Shown: piece after piece, positions 41,025-49,616 of the stretch | How positions within the stretch are numbered: the stretch's first letter is position 1 | Layout of the letters: every line of letters starts with the position of its first letter | Origin: Streptosporangium lutulentum | GTDB lineage: Bacteria > Actinomycetota > Actinomycetes > Streptosporangiales > Streptosporangiaceae | Reading direction: 5' to 3' | NCBI RefSeq assembly: GCF_030811455.1 | Contig: NZ_JAUSQU010000001.1 | Location: 9,672,001 to 9,736,000, forward strand | Length of the DNA stretch: 64,000 bases | Notes under the pieces: model-generated | The model's database searches: none | Seen by the model: only the letters and a program-made list of their open reading frames with translations | What the model was told of the DNA's origin: nothing | Program-made: the position numbers and the translations under genes

Positions 41025-42152
41025 TCACGCCGGGGGGTTCCAGTCGCCGAGGTGGGTGCGGACGGTCCGTCCGGCCGCCTGCGCGCGCGTCAGCTGGGGC
41101 CTGTTCTCGGGAACGGGAACGGCGGCTCCCGGGCCGGAGTTGCGATATTCGCCGAGCCTGGCGTCCTGCCAGGGGTAACCCGAGCTCATGTTCACGTACG
41201 GCGTGGCGGTGTCGATCTCCGGGCCGATCCAGGTCTCGCGCACGGTCAGCATCGGGACGGCGGTCAGGTCGCTGCTCGGGCGCCAGGGGCGCGCGAGGCC
41301 GTAGGCGCCGTCGGGGGTGTCACCGGTGATGCGGCATCGGGTCACCAGAAAACCGTGCGGGTTCGCGGCGGCGGTGCTCGGTGAGAACACGTAACCGTAA
41401 GGCCTGAACGACACGTCGCGGACCAGGGTGCGAAACTCGCATCGATCGAAGACCGCGGTGGCACGGCCGAAGACGAAGTCGACGTCGCCCTCGATGTGGC
41501 AACGCCGGTAGTACTGCCGGGCGAAGGTCGCCAGGGTGAGGGTGTCGGCGTACAGCGTGTCCTGGTGGCCGAGGAACCGGCATTCCTCGAAGGAGGAACG
41601 GTCGCCCATGACCTTCACGGCGACGGCCTGCGTCGCGGTGATCTCCGGGTGGTCGGCGCGAAGCCAGTCGTTGGCGAAGGTCACGTGGGTCGCGGTGAAC
41701 CCGTCGGCCTGGATCGTGGTGGTGGCGCTGCCGCTCGTGCCGTACGTGCCGCCGCCGGGCTTGACCGTTCCGGAGGCGTTGTCGAAGACGATGACCACGT
41801 CGCGGGCGTCGCGGGTGGCGCCGGTGAAGGTCAGTCCGGTCTTGGCCGAGGACACCAGGACCGTCTCGCGGTAGGTCCCGGCCGCGATCACCAGCGTCCA
41901 GCCCCGCCCGGGGGCGTCCGGCGTCGCGTCGACGGCCGCCTGGACGGTGAGGTGGTCGCCCCGGCCCTGGGGGTCGACGTACAGCGTGCGCGCGTTCAGC
42001 CTGTGGTGCGGTGATCCGTAGGGGCCGAACGGGCGCGGGGCGGCGATGGCGGCCGACGCCTCCGCGGCCGGGACGAGCGCGATGCCGAGGGCCGCGGACG
42101 CGGCTCCGGCCAGCATCTGGCGCCGGCCGACGAATGGACTCTGGGGCGACAT
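41025..42152 (-). CDS. Secreted pectinesterase
   Basis: 375-aa exported carbohydrate esterase (CE8) demethylating pectin. N-terminal RR motif (VGRRQMLAGAASAALG) suggests Tat export, cleavage near ASAAIA. Beta-helix signatures: LYVDPQGRGDHLTVQAAVDA, AGTYRETVLV, catalytic Gln in GHQDTLYA, catalytic Asp in GDVDFVFGRAT, and LARPW with the substrate Arg. ATG 42152 (GAGAGGG upstream) was chosen since the Tat peptide starts there. A perfect palindrome and a good promoter precede it; see next entry. Confidence 0.92.
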   Translation of the reverse strand: MSPQSPFVGRRQMLAGAASAALGIALVPAAEASAAIAAPRPFGPYGSPHHRLNARTLYVDPQGRGDHLTVQAAVDATPDAPGRGWTLVIAAGTYRETVLVSSAKTGLTFTGATRDARDVVIVFDNASGTVKPGGGTYGTSGSATTTIQADGFTATHVTFANDWLRADHPEITATQAVAVKVMGDRSSFEECRFLGHQDTLYADTLTLATFARQYYRRCHIEGDVDFVFGRATAVFDRCEFRTLVRDVSFRPYGYVFSPSTAAANPHGFLVTRCRITGDTPDGAYGLARPWRPSSDLTAVPMLTVRETWIGPEIDTATPYVNMSSGYPWQDARLGEYRNSGPGAAVPVPENRPQLTRAQAAGRTVRTHLGDWNPPA

Positions 42153-42515
42153 GACCACCCTCTCGTGTTCACATATGTGAACGGCCTCCATGTATAAGAA
42201 CATTTGAAAGGTAAAGAAACGTGACTGGCATGTCAACAGCGAAAGTCAGCTGCTTTTCGGGCGGTCCGGGATTGGACGGTTCCATATATTCGCGACGGCC
42301 GATATCACATCGGGAAAGCGTCCCTTGGGTGCGGCGCGTATCGCGGGAACGCGAGACGGTGAAGGCCGTCGTCGAGCGCGGGCCCCCTGCGGGGCCGACG
42401 GTCCGGGGCGGTTCGCCGGAGACGGGACTCCGGGATGACGACGCCGATCTTTTTGTCGGAGCCGGCTGATAGTCATGGCCATCACAACGATTCCGACGAT
42501 TCATGGAGCCGCGGG
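42153..42515 (-). promoter_or_regulatory. Pectinesterase promoter, 16-bp palindrome, and rest of the intergenic region
   Basis: On the minus strand TTGACA (42236-42231) and TACCTT (42213-42208), 17 nt apart, form a promoter. GTTCACATATGTGAAC (42167-42182) is a perfect 16-bp palindrome about 20-35 nt after the predicted start and is a likely operator for a pectin-responsive repressor (inference). The rest, to the next plus-strand gene at 42516, holds no gene that I can support. Confidence 0.6.
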
Positions 42516-42908
42516 ATGGCGACGGTCGTTTTCCGAGATGAGACCGCGACGGGAAAGCCGATAGAGGAGTTCACGCTCCCCGATCTGCCCGAGAGCATCT
42601 CGGCGCGGGAGCTGGTGCGGCTTCGCGTCCGGGAGGAGGTCGCCCGATACAACGCGGCCCCCTCCGAACGGTTCAACGGCCTGGTCCGTCCCGCGGACGC
42701 CGAGGTGGAGCTGAACGGCTACCGGATGGGTGCGAAGCGGCGGATCGACTGGGAGCGTCAGGCGGACACCGCCGAGCGGGCGTTCCAGCGCAACGGGTTC
42801 CTGCTGCTGGTCGGGGAGCGTCAGATCGACGACCTGTCCGAGGTGATCGACCTGACCGTCGACCCGGTGGTGTCGTTCATCAAGCTCGTTCCCCTGGTCG
42901 GAGGCTGA
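42516..42908 (+). CDS. Small protein paired with DUF4132 protein
   Basis: 130 aa, soluble, unknown. Begins MATVVFRDETATGKPIEEFT, then LPESISARELVRLRVREEVA, and near the end VGERQIDDLSEVIDLTVDPV. Looks like a small alpha/beta protein. ATG 42516 has GGAG 8 nt upstream; the frame is open to 42435. The DUF4132 gene starts 2 nt after its stop, so they form one unit and the product may be its partner. Confidence 0.78.
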   Translation: MATVVFRDETATGKPIEEFTLPDLPESISARELVRLRVREEVARYNAAPSERFNGLVRPADAEVELNGYRMGAKRRIDWERQADTAERAFQRNGFLLLVGERQIDDLSEVIDLTVDPVVSFIKLVPLVGG

Positions 42909-42910
42909 GC

Positions 42911-45373
42911 GTGGGTGTCGTCGACGACTTCCCGAGATCTCACGACCATGTCATTCGCGATCTGGACCCGTCGATCCATGAAGCCTTCGCCCGTTTCGAC
43001 GCGGCCTTCGACGCGGGGCGGGAGCTTCCCGGGGAGGAGGGCGACTCGCGGGCGTTCGGCCGCTGGGCGCAGATGCGGCTCAGCCTGGGAAGGGGCGGAG
43101 GCCACGACTACGACGAGCGCGTCCTGCGCGCGACCCGGCTCGCCGCCGACGGTGACACCCCGTGGACGTTCGAAGAGGTCCGCTTCCTCTGGTGGGTCGC
43201 CCACGCCCTGATGGTCCATCTGCACACCAACTACCTGGAGCTGTACCGGATCCCGCTGGCCGCGATCCGGACACTGGGCTACACGGAGCGTCGCCGGATC
43301 CTGGAGGGAACGCAGCGTTGGTTCCGTGAGCGCCACAGGCCGGTCTGGAAGGCCCTGCACGAGCAGTTGAAGGACGTGCTGACCGAACCCGCCGAGAACG
43401 GCCCGGCCGGCGTGGTGCGAAACCTGATCTGGGACCGCGACGACCTCGCCCGCACGCTGGCCGAGGAGCACGGCGCGGGCCTGGCCGACCCCGCGGTCCT
43501 GCCCCTGTTTCGCCACTGGAACACCGCCGGCTCCTCCAAGCCCAGCGGAAAATGGCTCAAGACCGCCGATGAGCTCCTGACCCCCGAGGCCGTCGGCCTC
43601 GTCCGTGAGATTCTCGGCCGGGTGGCGGCCCACAGGGAGAAGAGGATCGACCACCGCTCCGACGGGGGCCACGAGTGGACGGAGACCGTCTTCCTGCACG
43701 AGCGCACCGCCGTACCGGTGCGCGGCATGGTGTGGACGTGCGAGCTGATCGACGAGCCGTGGGTGGCCCGGCTTCTCGGTGACGTCGCCCTGACCTGCGG
43801 GACCGGGATCGGCGGGTCGGGCGCCAACTGCCGCAGCGAGAAGCTCGCCAACGCCGCCGTGGGCGTCCTGGCCCGCCGGGGCGGCCTGGAGATCGTCGCC
43901 GCTCTGGCCAGGGTCCAGGTCAAGGTCCGTAAGAAGTCCGTGCTGGCCAACGTGGCGCGCACCCTGGACGCGGTGGCCGCCTCGGAGGGGCTGAGCCGTG
44001 AGCGGTTGCTGGATCGCACCGTGCCGGACTTCGGGCTCGGCGCGGACGGGGTGCGGGAGGAGAAGATCGGCGACTACCTCGTACGGCTGTGCGCCGACGG
44101 TCCCGTGCTGCGGTTCGTCAATCCCGCGGGGAAGGCCGTCACGTCGGCGCCGCAGGCGATCCGAAAGGATCCGGCGCTGGCCGAGCTCAAGACCACGCTG
44201 AAGGAGCTCAAGCAGGCGCTGCCCGCCGAGCGGTTCCGGCTGGAGCGGGCGCTGATCGAAGAACGGCTGTGGCGCTGGGAGGAGGTGACGGAGTTCTTCC
44301 TCGACCACCCGGTGACCGGCCTGTACGCCCGGACCCTGATCTGGCAGGTCCCGCGGGGCCCGGCGGGGCTGCCGGTCAGGACCGATGCGGGATGGGAGCT
44401 CACCGGCCCGCGGGGGCGCCGTGTCCATCCCGATCCGGACACCTCGGTCCGGCTGTGGCACCCGATCCGGGAGACGGCCGAGGAGGTGCGGGCCTGGCGT
44501 GACCACCTGCTGGAGCACGGGGTGCGCCAGCCGTACAAGCAGGCCTTCCGCGAGGTCTATCTGCTGACTCCGGCCGAGGAGCGGACCCGCGTCTATTCCA
44601 ACCGGTTCGCCGGGCATGTGCTGCGCTACGGCCAGGCCAAGGCGTTGCTGAACCAGCGCGGCTGGACCGGGCTGTCGATCGGTCACTGGGACTACGAGTG
44701 CGACGGCGGCCAGGGCGAGGCCTTCAAGGAGCTGTCCGGCTGGCATGCCCGCTGGGGCATGCACATCACCGGGTCCCCCGAAGCCGACGGGTGGGGCACC
44801 GCCTCCTTCTGCGCGAGCGAGCAGATCGCTTTCTACCGTGACGAGCGGGAGCTTTCCGCGTACGGCATGGTGGGGAACCACGTCGGCCACGTGGGGGCGC
44901 CGCTGGCCGAGGTGCCGCCGCTGGTGCTGTCGGAGGTGCTGCGCGACGCCGATCTGGCCGTCGGGGTCACCTCGGTGGGCCTGGATCAGCAGGCGACCGG
45001 CGGGCACGAGGCGTACTGGAACTCCTACGGGTTCGGCGAGCTCACCGAGACCGCCGAGACCCGGCGTGACGCGCTCGCCCGGCTGCTGCCCCGGTTGAGG
45101 ATCGCTGATCGGGTGGAGCTGACCGACCGGTTCCTGCGCGTGCGCGGTGATCTCCGCACCTACCGGATCCATCTGGGCTCGGGCAACATCCTGATGGAGC
45201 CCAACGACGCCTACCTGTGCATCGTCCCCGGGCGCGACCGCGGCACCGCATCGGTCTTCCTGCCCTTCGAGGAGGACGGCGGCATGCTCTCGATCATCCT
45301 GTCCAAGGCGTTCCTGCTCGCCGACGACACGGCCATCGCCGACCCGTCGATCACCCGCCAGCTCGACGCCTGA
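42911..45373 (+). CDS. DUF4132 domain protein (MolR-like)
   Basis: 820 aa. The C-terminal third carries the DUF4132 pattern: TRVYSNRFAGHVLRYGQAKA, HWDYECDGGQGEAF, FYRDERELSAYGMVGNHVGH region, LRTYRIHLGSGNILMEPNDA and YLCIVPGRD. The N-terminal part is helical, with one segment near EKRIDHRSDGGHEW. DUF4132 is also found in E. coli MolR-type proteins; its role is unestablished, with suggestions of links to WGR/ADP-ribosylation systems. Cytosolic. GTG 42911 follows GGAGG with 6 nt spacing. Confidence 0.85.
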   Translation: MGVVDDFPRSHDHVIRDLDPSIHEAFARFDAAFDAGRELPGEEGDSRAFGRWAQMRLSLGRGGGHDYDERVLRATRLAADGDTPWTFEEVRFLWWVAHALMVHLHTNYLELYRIPLAAIRTLGYTERRRILEGTQRWFRERHRPVWKALHEQLKDVLTEPAENGPAGVVRNLIWDRDDLARTLAEEHGAGLADPAVLPLFRHWNTAGSSKPSGKWLKTADELLTPEAVGLVREILGRVAAHREKRIDHRSDGGHEWTETVFLHERTAVPVRGMVWTCELIDEPWVARLLGDVALTCGTGIGGSGANCRSEKLANAAVGVLARRGGLEIVAALARVQVKVRKKSVLANVARTLDAVAASEGLSRERLLDRTVPDFGLGADGVREEKIGDYLVRLCADGPVLRFVNPAGKAVTSAPQAIRKDPALAELKTTLKELKQALPAERFRLERALIEERLWRWEEVTEFFLDHPVTGLYARTLIWQVPRGPAGLPVRTDAGWELTGPRGRRVHPDPDTSVRLWHPIRETAEEVRAWRDHLLEHGVRQPYKQAFREVYLLTPAEERTRVYSNRFAGHVLRYGQAKALLNQRGWTGLSIGHWDYECDGGQGEAFKELSGWHARWGMHITGSPEADGWGTASFCASEQIAFYRDERELSAYGMVGNHVGHVGAPLAEVPPLVLSEVLRDADLAVGVTSVGLDQQATGGHEAYWNSYGFGELTETAETRRDALARLLPRLRIADRVELTDRFLRVRGDLRTYRIHLGSGNILMEPNDAYLCIVPGRDRGTASVFLPFEEDGGMLSIILSKAFLLADDTAIADPSITRQLDA

Positions 45374-45379
45374 AAGCAC

Positions 45380-45418
45380 CGTGGCGGCCTCCCCGATGAG
45401 CCCGGGAAGGTCGCCACG
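45380..45418. terminator. Bidirectional terminator
   Basis: 11-bp stem CGTGGCGGCCT (45380-45390) with AGGTCGCCACG (45408-45418), one G-T pair, between the DUF4132 gene and the converging small gene. Confidence 0.65.
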
Positions 45419-45442
45419 ACCGGGGAAGGGCGGGATCGAGCT

Positions 45443-45631
45443 CTAGTGAAGGTCCAGCATCATGAGGGCGATGAGGCCGACGAGGTGAAGCACCACGATC
45501 AGCACGATGAGGAAGATGAACACGAACTTGGCGGGTCCGTGCTCGAACTGCCGCCCCTCCTGGAGCGGATCCCTCTGCGCCTGACGGTCGGCGATCCGCT
45601 CTTCCAGGGTTTTCCTCTTCTGACGAGACAT
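45443..45631 (-). CDS. Small single-span membrane protein
   Basis: 62 aa: a charged N-terminal segment (MSRQKRKTLEERIADRQAQR) and one strongly hydrophobic helix (FVFIFLIVLIVVLHLVGLIA) near the C-terminus. GGGGA precedes ATG 45631. ATG 45661, ten codons upstream, overlaps the stop of the rhodanese remnant as ATGA and could be used by coupling. Function unknown. Confidence 0.65.
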   Translation of the reverse strand: MSRQKRKTLEERIADRQAQRDPLQEGRQFEHGPAKFVFIFLIVLIVVLHLVGLIALMMLDLH

Positions 45632-45657
45632 GACGGTCCCCGGGGTGGAGTGAGTGC

Positions 45658-45768
45658 TCATCGGTCCGCACCCCCGCACGGCACGGGGGGCGGCGTCACG
45701 AGGCGGGCGCCGGCGGGTGAGCCGTACTCGACCCAGGAGGCGTCGACAAGCGCGTTGGAGCGGCTCAT
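45658..45768 (-). pseudogene. Rhodanese (sulfurtransferase) N-terminal remnant
   Basis: Starting at ATG 45768 with AGAGGGA upstream, the frame reads MSRSNALVDASWVE, the start of actinobacterial thiosulfate sulfurtransferases, then continues into 22 unrelated residues and stops. The two rhodanese domains and active-site Cys are gone. The start region and its shared promoter with the divergent OhrR-type regulator remain, so the gene was truncated after its control region. A very small functional gene is the less likely reading. Confidence 0.55.
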
Positions 45769-45808
45769 GGCTTCCCTCTGTGGTGATGGCGTGCCTGGTG
45801 GCGGATGG

Positions 45809-45836
45809 GTTAGTGTACTAACTGTTCGTACACTAA
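45809..45836. promoter_or_regulatory. MarR/OhrR operator between divergent genes
   Basis: TTAGTGTAC (45810-45818) and GTACACTAA (45828-45836) are perfect 9-bp arms; GTTAGT-gt-ACTAAC overlaps the left arm. AT-rich, 38 nt before the regulator gene, and also upstream of the rhodanese remnant. Confidence 0.7.
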
Positions 45837-45873
45837 TTTTATAGCACGAGCTTCGGTCTCCATGGAGGTGCCA

Positions 45874-46365
45874 TTGAGTGACTTCGGCGACATTCCCGAC
45901 CCGCTGTCCCTGGAAAATCAGGTGTGCTTCGCCCTGGCGGTCGCCTCGCGCGGTGTGATCGCGGTCTACCGTCCCCTGCTGGAGCCGATGGGGCTGACCC
46001 ACCCTCAGTACCTGGTGATGCTGGCCCTGTGGCAACACGCGCCCCTGTCGGTGAAAGACCTCGGCCGGCTGCTCCAGCTGGAGCCCGCCACGCTGTCGCC
46101 CCTGCTCAAGCGCCTTGAGGCGAACGGGTTCGTCAACCGCCCCCGCGCCAGCCAGGACGAGCGCTCTCTCGCGGTCACCCTCACTCCCGCCGGTCGACGG
46201 CTGCGCGACGAAGCCGAGAAGATCCCCGCGGCGATCGTCGAGCGCCTGGGAATGGAACCGGCCGAGCTCCAGCGGCTTCACGGGATGCTGACCCAGGTGA
46301 TCTCCGCTGCCGGCAAGGCCAACGCCGCCCACCGGGCCGCGAACGGGCAGACGCCGGCCGGGTGA
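45874..46365 (+). CDS. OhrR-type MarR family redox regulator
   Basis: 163 aa. N-terminal LENQVCFALAVASRGVIAVY places a Cys where OhrR has its peroxide-sensing Cys; the following GLTHPQYLVMLALWQHAPLS, LLQLEPATLSPLLKRLEANG and RASQDERSLAVTLTPAG match the OhrR wHTH and wing. OhrR represses ohr or other detoxification genes until the Cys is oxidised by organic hydroperoxide. TTG 45874 has GGAGG 4 nt upstream; ATG 45862 is in frame without a ribosome site. No ohr gene lies nearby; the divergent target was apparently the rhodanese, now broken. Confidence 0.85.
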   Translation: MSDFGDIPDPLSLENQVCFALAVASRGVIAVYRPLLEPMGLTHPQYLVMLALWQHAPLSVKDLGRLLQLEPATLSPLLKRLEANGFVNRPRASQDERSLAVTLTPAGRRLRDEAEKIPAAIVERLGMEPAELQRLHGMLTQVISAAGKANAAHRAANGQTPAG

Positions 46366-46606
46366 ACCGTACGGCGTCATCGGCCGGCCGGGCCGGTGCC
46401 GCGGACGACGCGGGCGATCCGGGCAGGGCGTGCTCCCGCGGATCGGCGGTGAGCGGGGTCACCTTCTCCGCGCCGTGCGTTCCGCTCCCTCGGAACGCAC
46501 GATGCGGACGGCCGTGGGCTGTTTCCCGCCGCTGACGTGCCGGTCGGGACCCGCCCGGGTTTCAGGGCCTGCTAGGAGGGTTCGTGCGATTCTTGCCGGG
46601 GTCGCG

Positions 46607-46969
46607 TCAGGCGGTCGCCTTGAGGTGGTCTCGCAGATAGTCCCTCAGCACCACGGCGTTGTTGTGCTCGGGGTCCTTCGCCGCGTAGAGAAGAGTGATC
46701 GGTCCCTGCCGTGCGGCCTCCAGCAACGGACGCACGACGTCCGGGCGCCGATCGAGCTCCTGCCGGTAGCGGGTTCGGAACTCCTCGAAACGTTCCGGGA
46801 GGTGCCCGAACCAGAGTCGCAGGTCCGGTGAGGGCGCGATGTCACGCACCCACCCGTCGAGTTTGAGGTCTTCCTTGCGGATGCCCCGCGGCCACATTCC
46901 GTCGACGAGGAATACCGGCCCCTTGGCGGGCTTCGCGCCGTACACCCGGCTGATGAGGATGTCTTCCAT
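46607..46969 (-). CDS. DUF488 domain protein
   Basis: 120 aa, DUF488 family of unknown function: ILISRVYGAKPAKGPVFLVD, WPRGIRKEDLKLDGWVRDIA, LWFGHLPERFEEFRTRY, GPITLLYAAKDPEHNNAVVL, all family landmarks including the conserved WPRG and A-K-D-x-x-H-N. ATG 46969 is the start because homologues begin a few residues before the RVY motif; the frame is open to 47020. Stand-alone or distantly behind the XRE gene (77 nt gap). Confidence 0.9.
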   Translation of the reverse strand: MEDILISRVYGAKPAKGPVFLVDGMWPRGIRKEDLKLDGWVRDIAPSPDLRLWFGHLPERFEEFRTRYRQELDRRPDVVRPLLEAARQGPITLLYAAKDPEHNNAVVLRDYLRDHLKATA

Positions 46970-47046
46970 CTCTTGCGCGTACCCACGTCGCACGTCCCGA
47001 AGCAGACAAGGCACGGCCAATCACTGTCCGTGATCGGCCATGAGGG

Positions 47047-47961
47047 CTACGGCTTCGGCGGGCCGGTCGTCTCGCCGCCCCCTGTGACCTCCGCTTTCCC
47101 GGTCCGGAGGGTGTCCGGCTCGCTCGCTCCGGCGGCGGGGCCGGTGGAGGCGAGATGCGCCAGCAGGGCGAGTGACTGGGCGGCGTCGCTGCCGGGCGCG
47201 GCGTGGAAGACGACCAGAACCTGCCCGTCGGTGCCGGTGACGGCGAGCTTTTCGTAGTTCAGCTCCAGCGGGCCGACCTGGGGATGGTTCAGGAGGACCA
47301 CACCGCTGACGCGGGGCTTGACGTCATGCCGGGCCCACAGCCGGCGAAACTCCTCGCTGCGCACCGACAGCTCTCCGACCAGTTCGGCCAGGTGCGCGTC
47401 GCGGCTCTCGGGACCGGCCAGGGCGCGTACGGCGGCGACCAGGCCGCAACTGTTGTTCTCCCAGTCGTCCTCGTACAGGGCTCGCACCTCGGGGTCGAGG
47501 AAGGCGGCGCGCAGCGCGTTGACGCCCGCCGCGTGGCAGGCCGACAGCGCGGTGGCGAGGGGATTGGCGACCAGCACGTCCAGATAGCGGCCCATGATGA
47601 AGGCGGGCATGTCGGTATGGGCCATCACCAGCTGCCTCATACCGGCGCTGACCCGTTCGGGGCGCCGCCGGGTCGGGCGGCGCCGCGCCGGCCGCGCCAG
47701 CCGGTGCAGGTGGGCGGCGGCGTTCGTGTCGAGCGTCAGCACGCGGACGAGGGCGTCGAGGACCTGCGTGGAAGGGTGCTGGTCGCGGCCCTGTTCGAGG
47801 CGTAGGTAGTACTCGGAGGAGATTCCGGCCAGCAGTGCGACCTCCTCGCGGCGTAGCCCCGGTACCCGCCGGCGACCACCGGGCGTCAGACCGACGTGCT
47901 CGGGCCGTATGAGATCGCGCCGGGCGCGCAGGTAGGCGCCCAGTTCGTTGGTCTGGCTCAT
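47047..47961 (-). CDS. XRE-family regulator with MmyB-like ligand domain
   Basis: 304 aa. N-terminal HTH: LGAYLRARRDLIRPEHVGL, then RRVPGLRREEVALLAGISSE and YYLRLEQGRDQHPSTQVLDA. The C-terminal part (about 105-270) is the MmyB-like ligand-binding domain (DMPAFIMGRYLDVLVANPLA, LLNHPQVGPLELNYEKLAVT). Such regulators in actinomycetes usually control a divergently placed short-chain dehydrogenase and may bind fatty acids or similar compounds; no such neighbour exists here. A CCCTG...CAGGG dyad lies about 40 nt upstream of the start. Confidence 0.9.
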   Translation of the reverse strand: MSQTNELGAYLRARRDLIRPEHVGLTPGGRRRVPGLRREEVALLAGISSEYYLRLEQGRDQHPSTQVLDALVRVLTLDTNAAAHLHRLARPARRRPTRRRPERVSAGMRQLVMAHTDMPAFIMGRYLDVLVANPLATALSACHAAGVNALRAAFLDPEVRALYEDDWENNSCGLVAAVRALAGPESRDAHLAELVGELSVRSEEFRRLWARHDVKPRVSGVVLLNHPQVGPLELNYEKLAVTGTDGQVLVVFHAAPGSDAAQSLALLAHLASTGPAAGASEPDTLRTGKAEVTGGGETTGPPKP

Positions 47962-48184
47962 ATCGCCACGTTAGGCGCTTTACGCGCAGGAAGCGTAGCC
48001 CTGCCACTACCAGGGTCCGAGCCACCACCGGGGTCCGGTCGACATGTGATCGTCCGGCGCGACTCTGCCCGGGCGTCGGCCGGCGCGGTGCCGTGGCCGG
48101 AGTCCCGGCACGGCACCGTGCGAGCCGCGCGGCCCTTCGGCCGCACCCCCCGGGACGCGGTGGTGTCGTGGGGGTTCGGCGGTG

Positions 48185-49285
48185 CTACAGGGGGATCCAT
48201 TCGGTGGAGGTGGTGACGGCGTCGAGGAGGTCGGGGATCGGGTCGATGCCGATGCCGGGTCCGGTGGGGACGCTCAGGTGGCCGTCGTGCAGCTCGAAGG
48301 GCGGGGTGATGTCGGTGGTGTAGTAGCGGTCGGAGGCGGAGGTGTCGCCGGGCAGGGTGAAGCCGGGCAGGGCGGCCAGGGCGACGTTGGCGGCGCGGCC
48401 GATGCCGGTCTCCAGCATGCCGCCGCACCAGACGGCGATGCCGTGGGCCTGGGCGAGGTCGTGGATGCGGCGGGCTTCGAGGTAGCCGCCGACGCGGCCG
48501 GGTTTGATGTTGATGATGGAGCAGGCGCCCAGGGTGATGGCGGCGGCGGCGTGGGCGGCCGATTCGATGGATTCGTCCAGGCAGATGGGGGTGGTGATCT
48601 TCTGGGCGAGGTGGGCGTGCTGGATCAGGTCGTCGTGGGCGAGGGGTTGTTCGATGAGCAGCAGGTCGTAGGGGTCGAGTTTGGCCAGGTGCGGGGCGTC
48701 GGTGAGGGTGTAGGCGGCGTTGGCGTCGACCTGGAGGAGCAGGTCGGGGCCGAAGTGTTCGCGGACGGCGCGGACGGGGGCCAGGTCGTTGCCGGGTTCG
48801 ATCTTGAGTTTGATGCGCCGGTAGCCCTCCTCGAGGTAGCCGGTGACGGCCTCGAGGAGCTCGGGGATGGAGTTCATGATGCCGACCGATACCCCGCTGG
48901 GGACCTGGGGGCGGGTGGCGCCGAGGTAGGTGGCCAGGGGTTGGCCGCCGGTGCGCAGGTGGGCGTCGAGGACGGCGGTGTGCAGGGCGGCTTTGGCCAT
49001 GCGGTGGCCTTTGAAGGGGTGCAGGGCGGCTTCGGCGGTGTGGGGGTCGACGGTGGCCGGGAGGGCGGGGATGAGGAAGCGGCGCAGGACGTCGGCGGCG
49101 CCGTCGACGTATTCGGGGGAGTACAGCGGGTCGGACATGGCCACGCATTCGGCCCAGCCCTCGGCGTCGGGGGTGATGACGCGGAGCAGCAGGACGTCGC
49201 GTTCGGTCTCGGTGCCGAACGAGGTGCGAAACGGGGTGACGAGCGGCATCGCGATCCGGCGGAGCTCAATCCCAGTGATCTTCAC
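48185..49285 (-). CDS. N-acylamino acid racemase / o-succinylbenzoate synthase family
   Basis: 366 aa, enolase superfamily. All catalytic residues of the NSAR/OSBS group are at the right places: Lys159 and Lys161 (KLK), Asp187 (DANAAY), Glu212 (EQPL), Asp237 (DES), Lys261 (NIKPGRVGG). The N-terminal capping segment LVTPFRTSFGTETERDVLLL fits too. No menaquinone genes are near; the M20 and GNAT genes just upstream point to racemisation of N-succinyl amino acids instead. GTG 49285 with AGGGAGAG upstream. About 330 bp of repeats separate it from the GNAT gene on the same strand. Confidence 0.9.
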   Translation of the reverse strand: MKITGIELRRIAMPLVTPFRTSFGTETERDVLLLRVITPDAEGWAECVAMSDPLYSPEYVDGAADVLRRFLIPALPATVDPHTAEAALHPFKGHRMAKAALHTAVLDAHLRTGGQPLATYLGATRPQVPSGVSVGIMNSIPELLEAVTGYLEEGYRRIKLKIEPGNDLAPVRAVREHFGPDLLLQVDANAAYTLTDAPHLAKLDPYDLLLIEQPLAHDDLIQHAHLAQKITTPICLDESIESAAHAAAAITLGACSIINIKPGRVGGYLEARRIHDLAQAHGIAVWCGGMLETGIGRAANVALAALPGFTLPGDTSASDRYYTTDITPPFELHDGHLSVPTGPGIGIDPIPDLLDAVTTSTEWIPL

Positions 49286-49616
49286 GTTCTCTCCCTTTCA
49301 TGGTCGTGTTCGCCGCCGGTCGGGCGGCCTGTCGCAGGATGTCGTGCGGTCCCCGTGGGAGTTCCGCCGGCAGGCGGCCCGCTCCGGGGTGGTTGTGTGG
49401 TTCGTGTCGTGTCTTCGGCGCCGGGTTCCGGCCGGGCGGCCCGTTCCACGGCAATCATGGGGTTCGTGTCGCGTCCGAGGGGCTGGTTTCCCCTTCACGG
49501 CAATCATGGGACGCCTCGGAACCGGGTTCCGTTTCACGGTGGTCGTGCGGTCCGGGCCGTGCCTTCGGTGCCGGGTTCCGCGTCACGGCGGTCGCGCCCC
49601 GGGTGCCGGAGCCGGG
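49286..49616. repeat. Degenerate repeats between GNAT and racemase genes
   Basis: 331 bp without a gene. Two exact CACGGCAATCATGGG elements (49447 and 49496) and related CACGGYGGTCG elements (49535, 49584), plus CCGGGTTCCG at 49421, 49522 and 49571, give a period near 49 bp. Looks like a decayed tandem array inside the operon. Confidence 0.65.
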
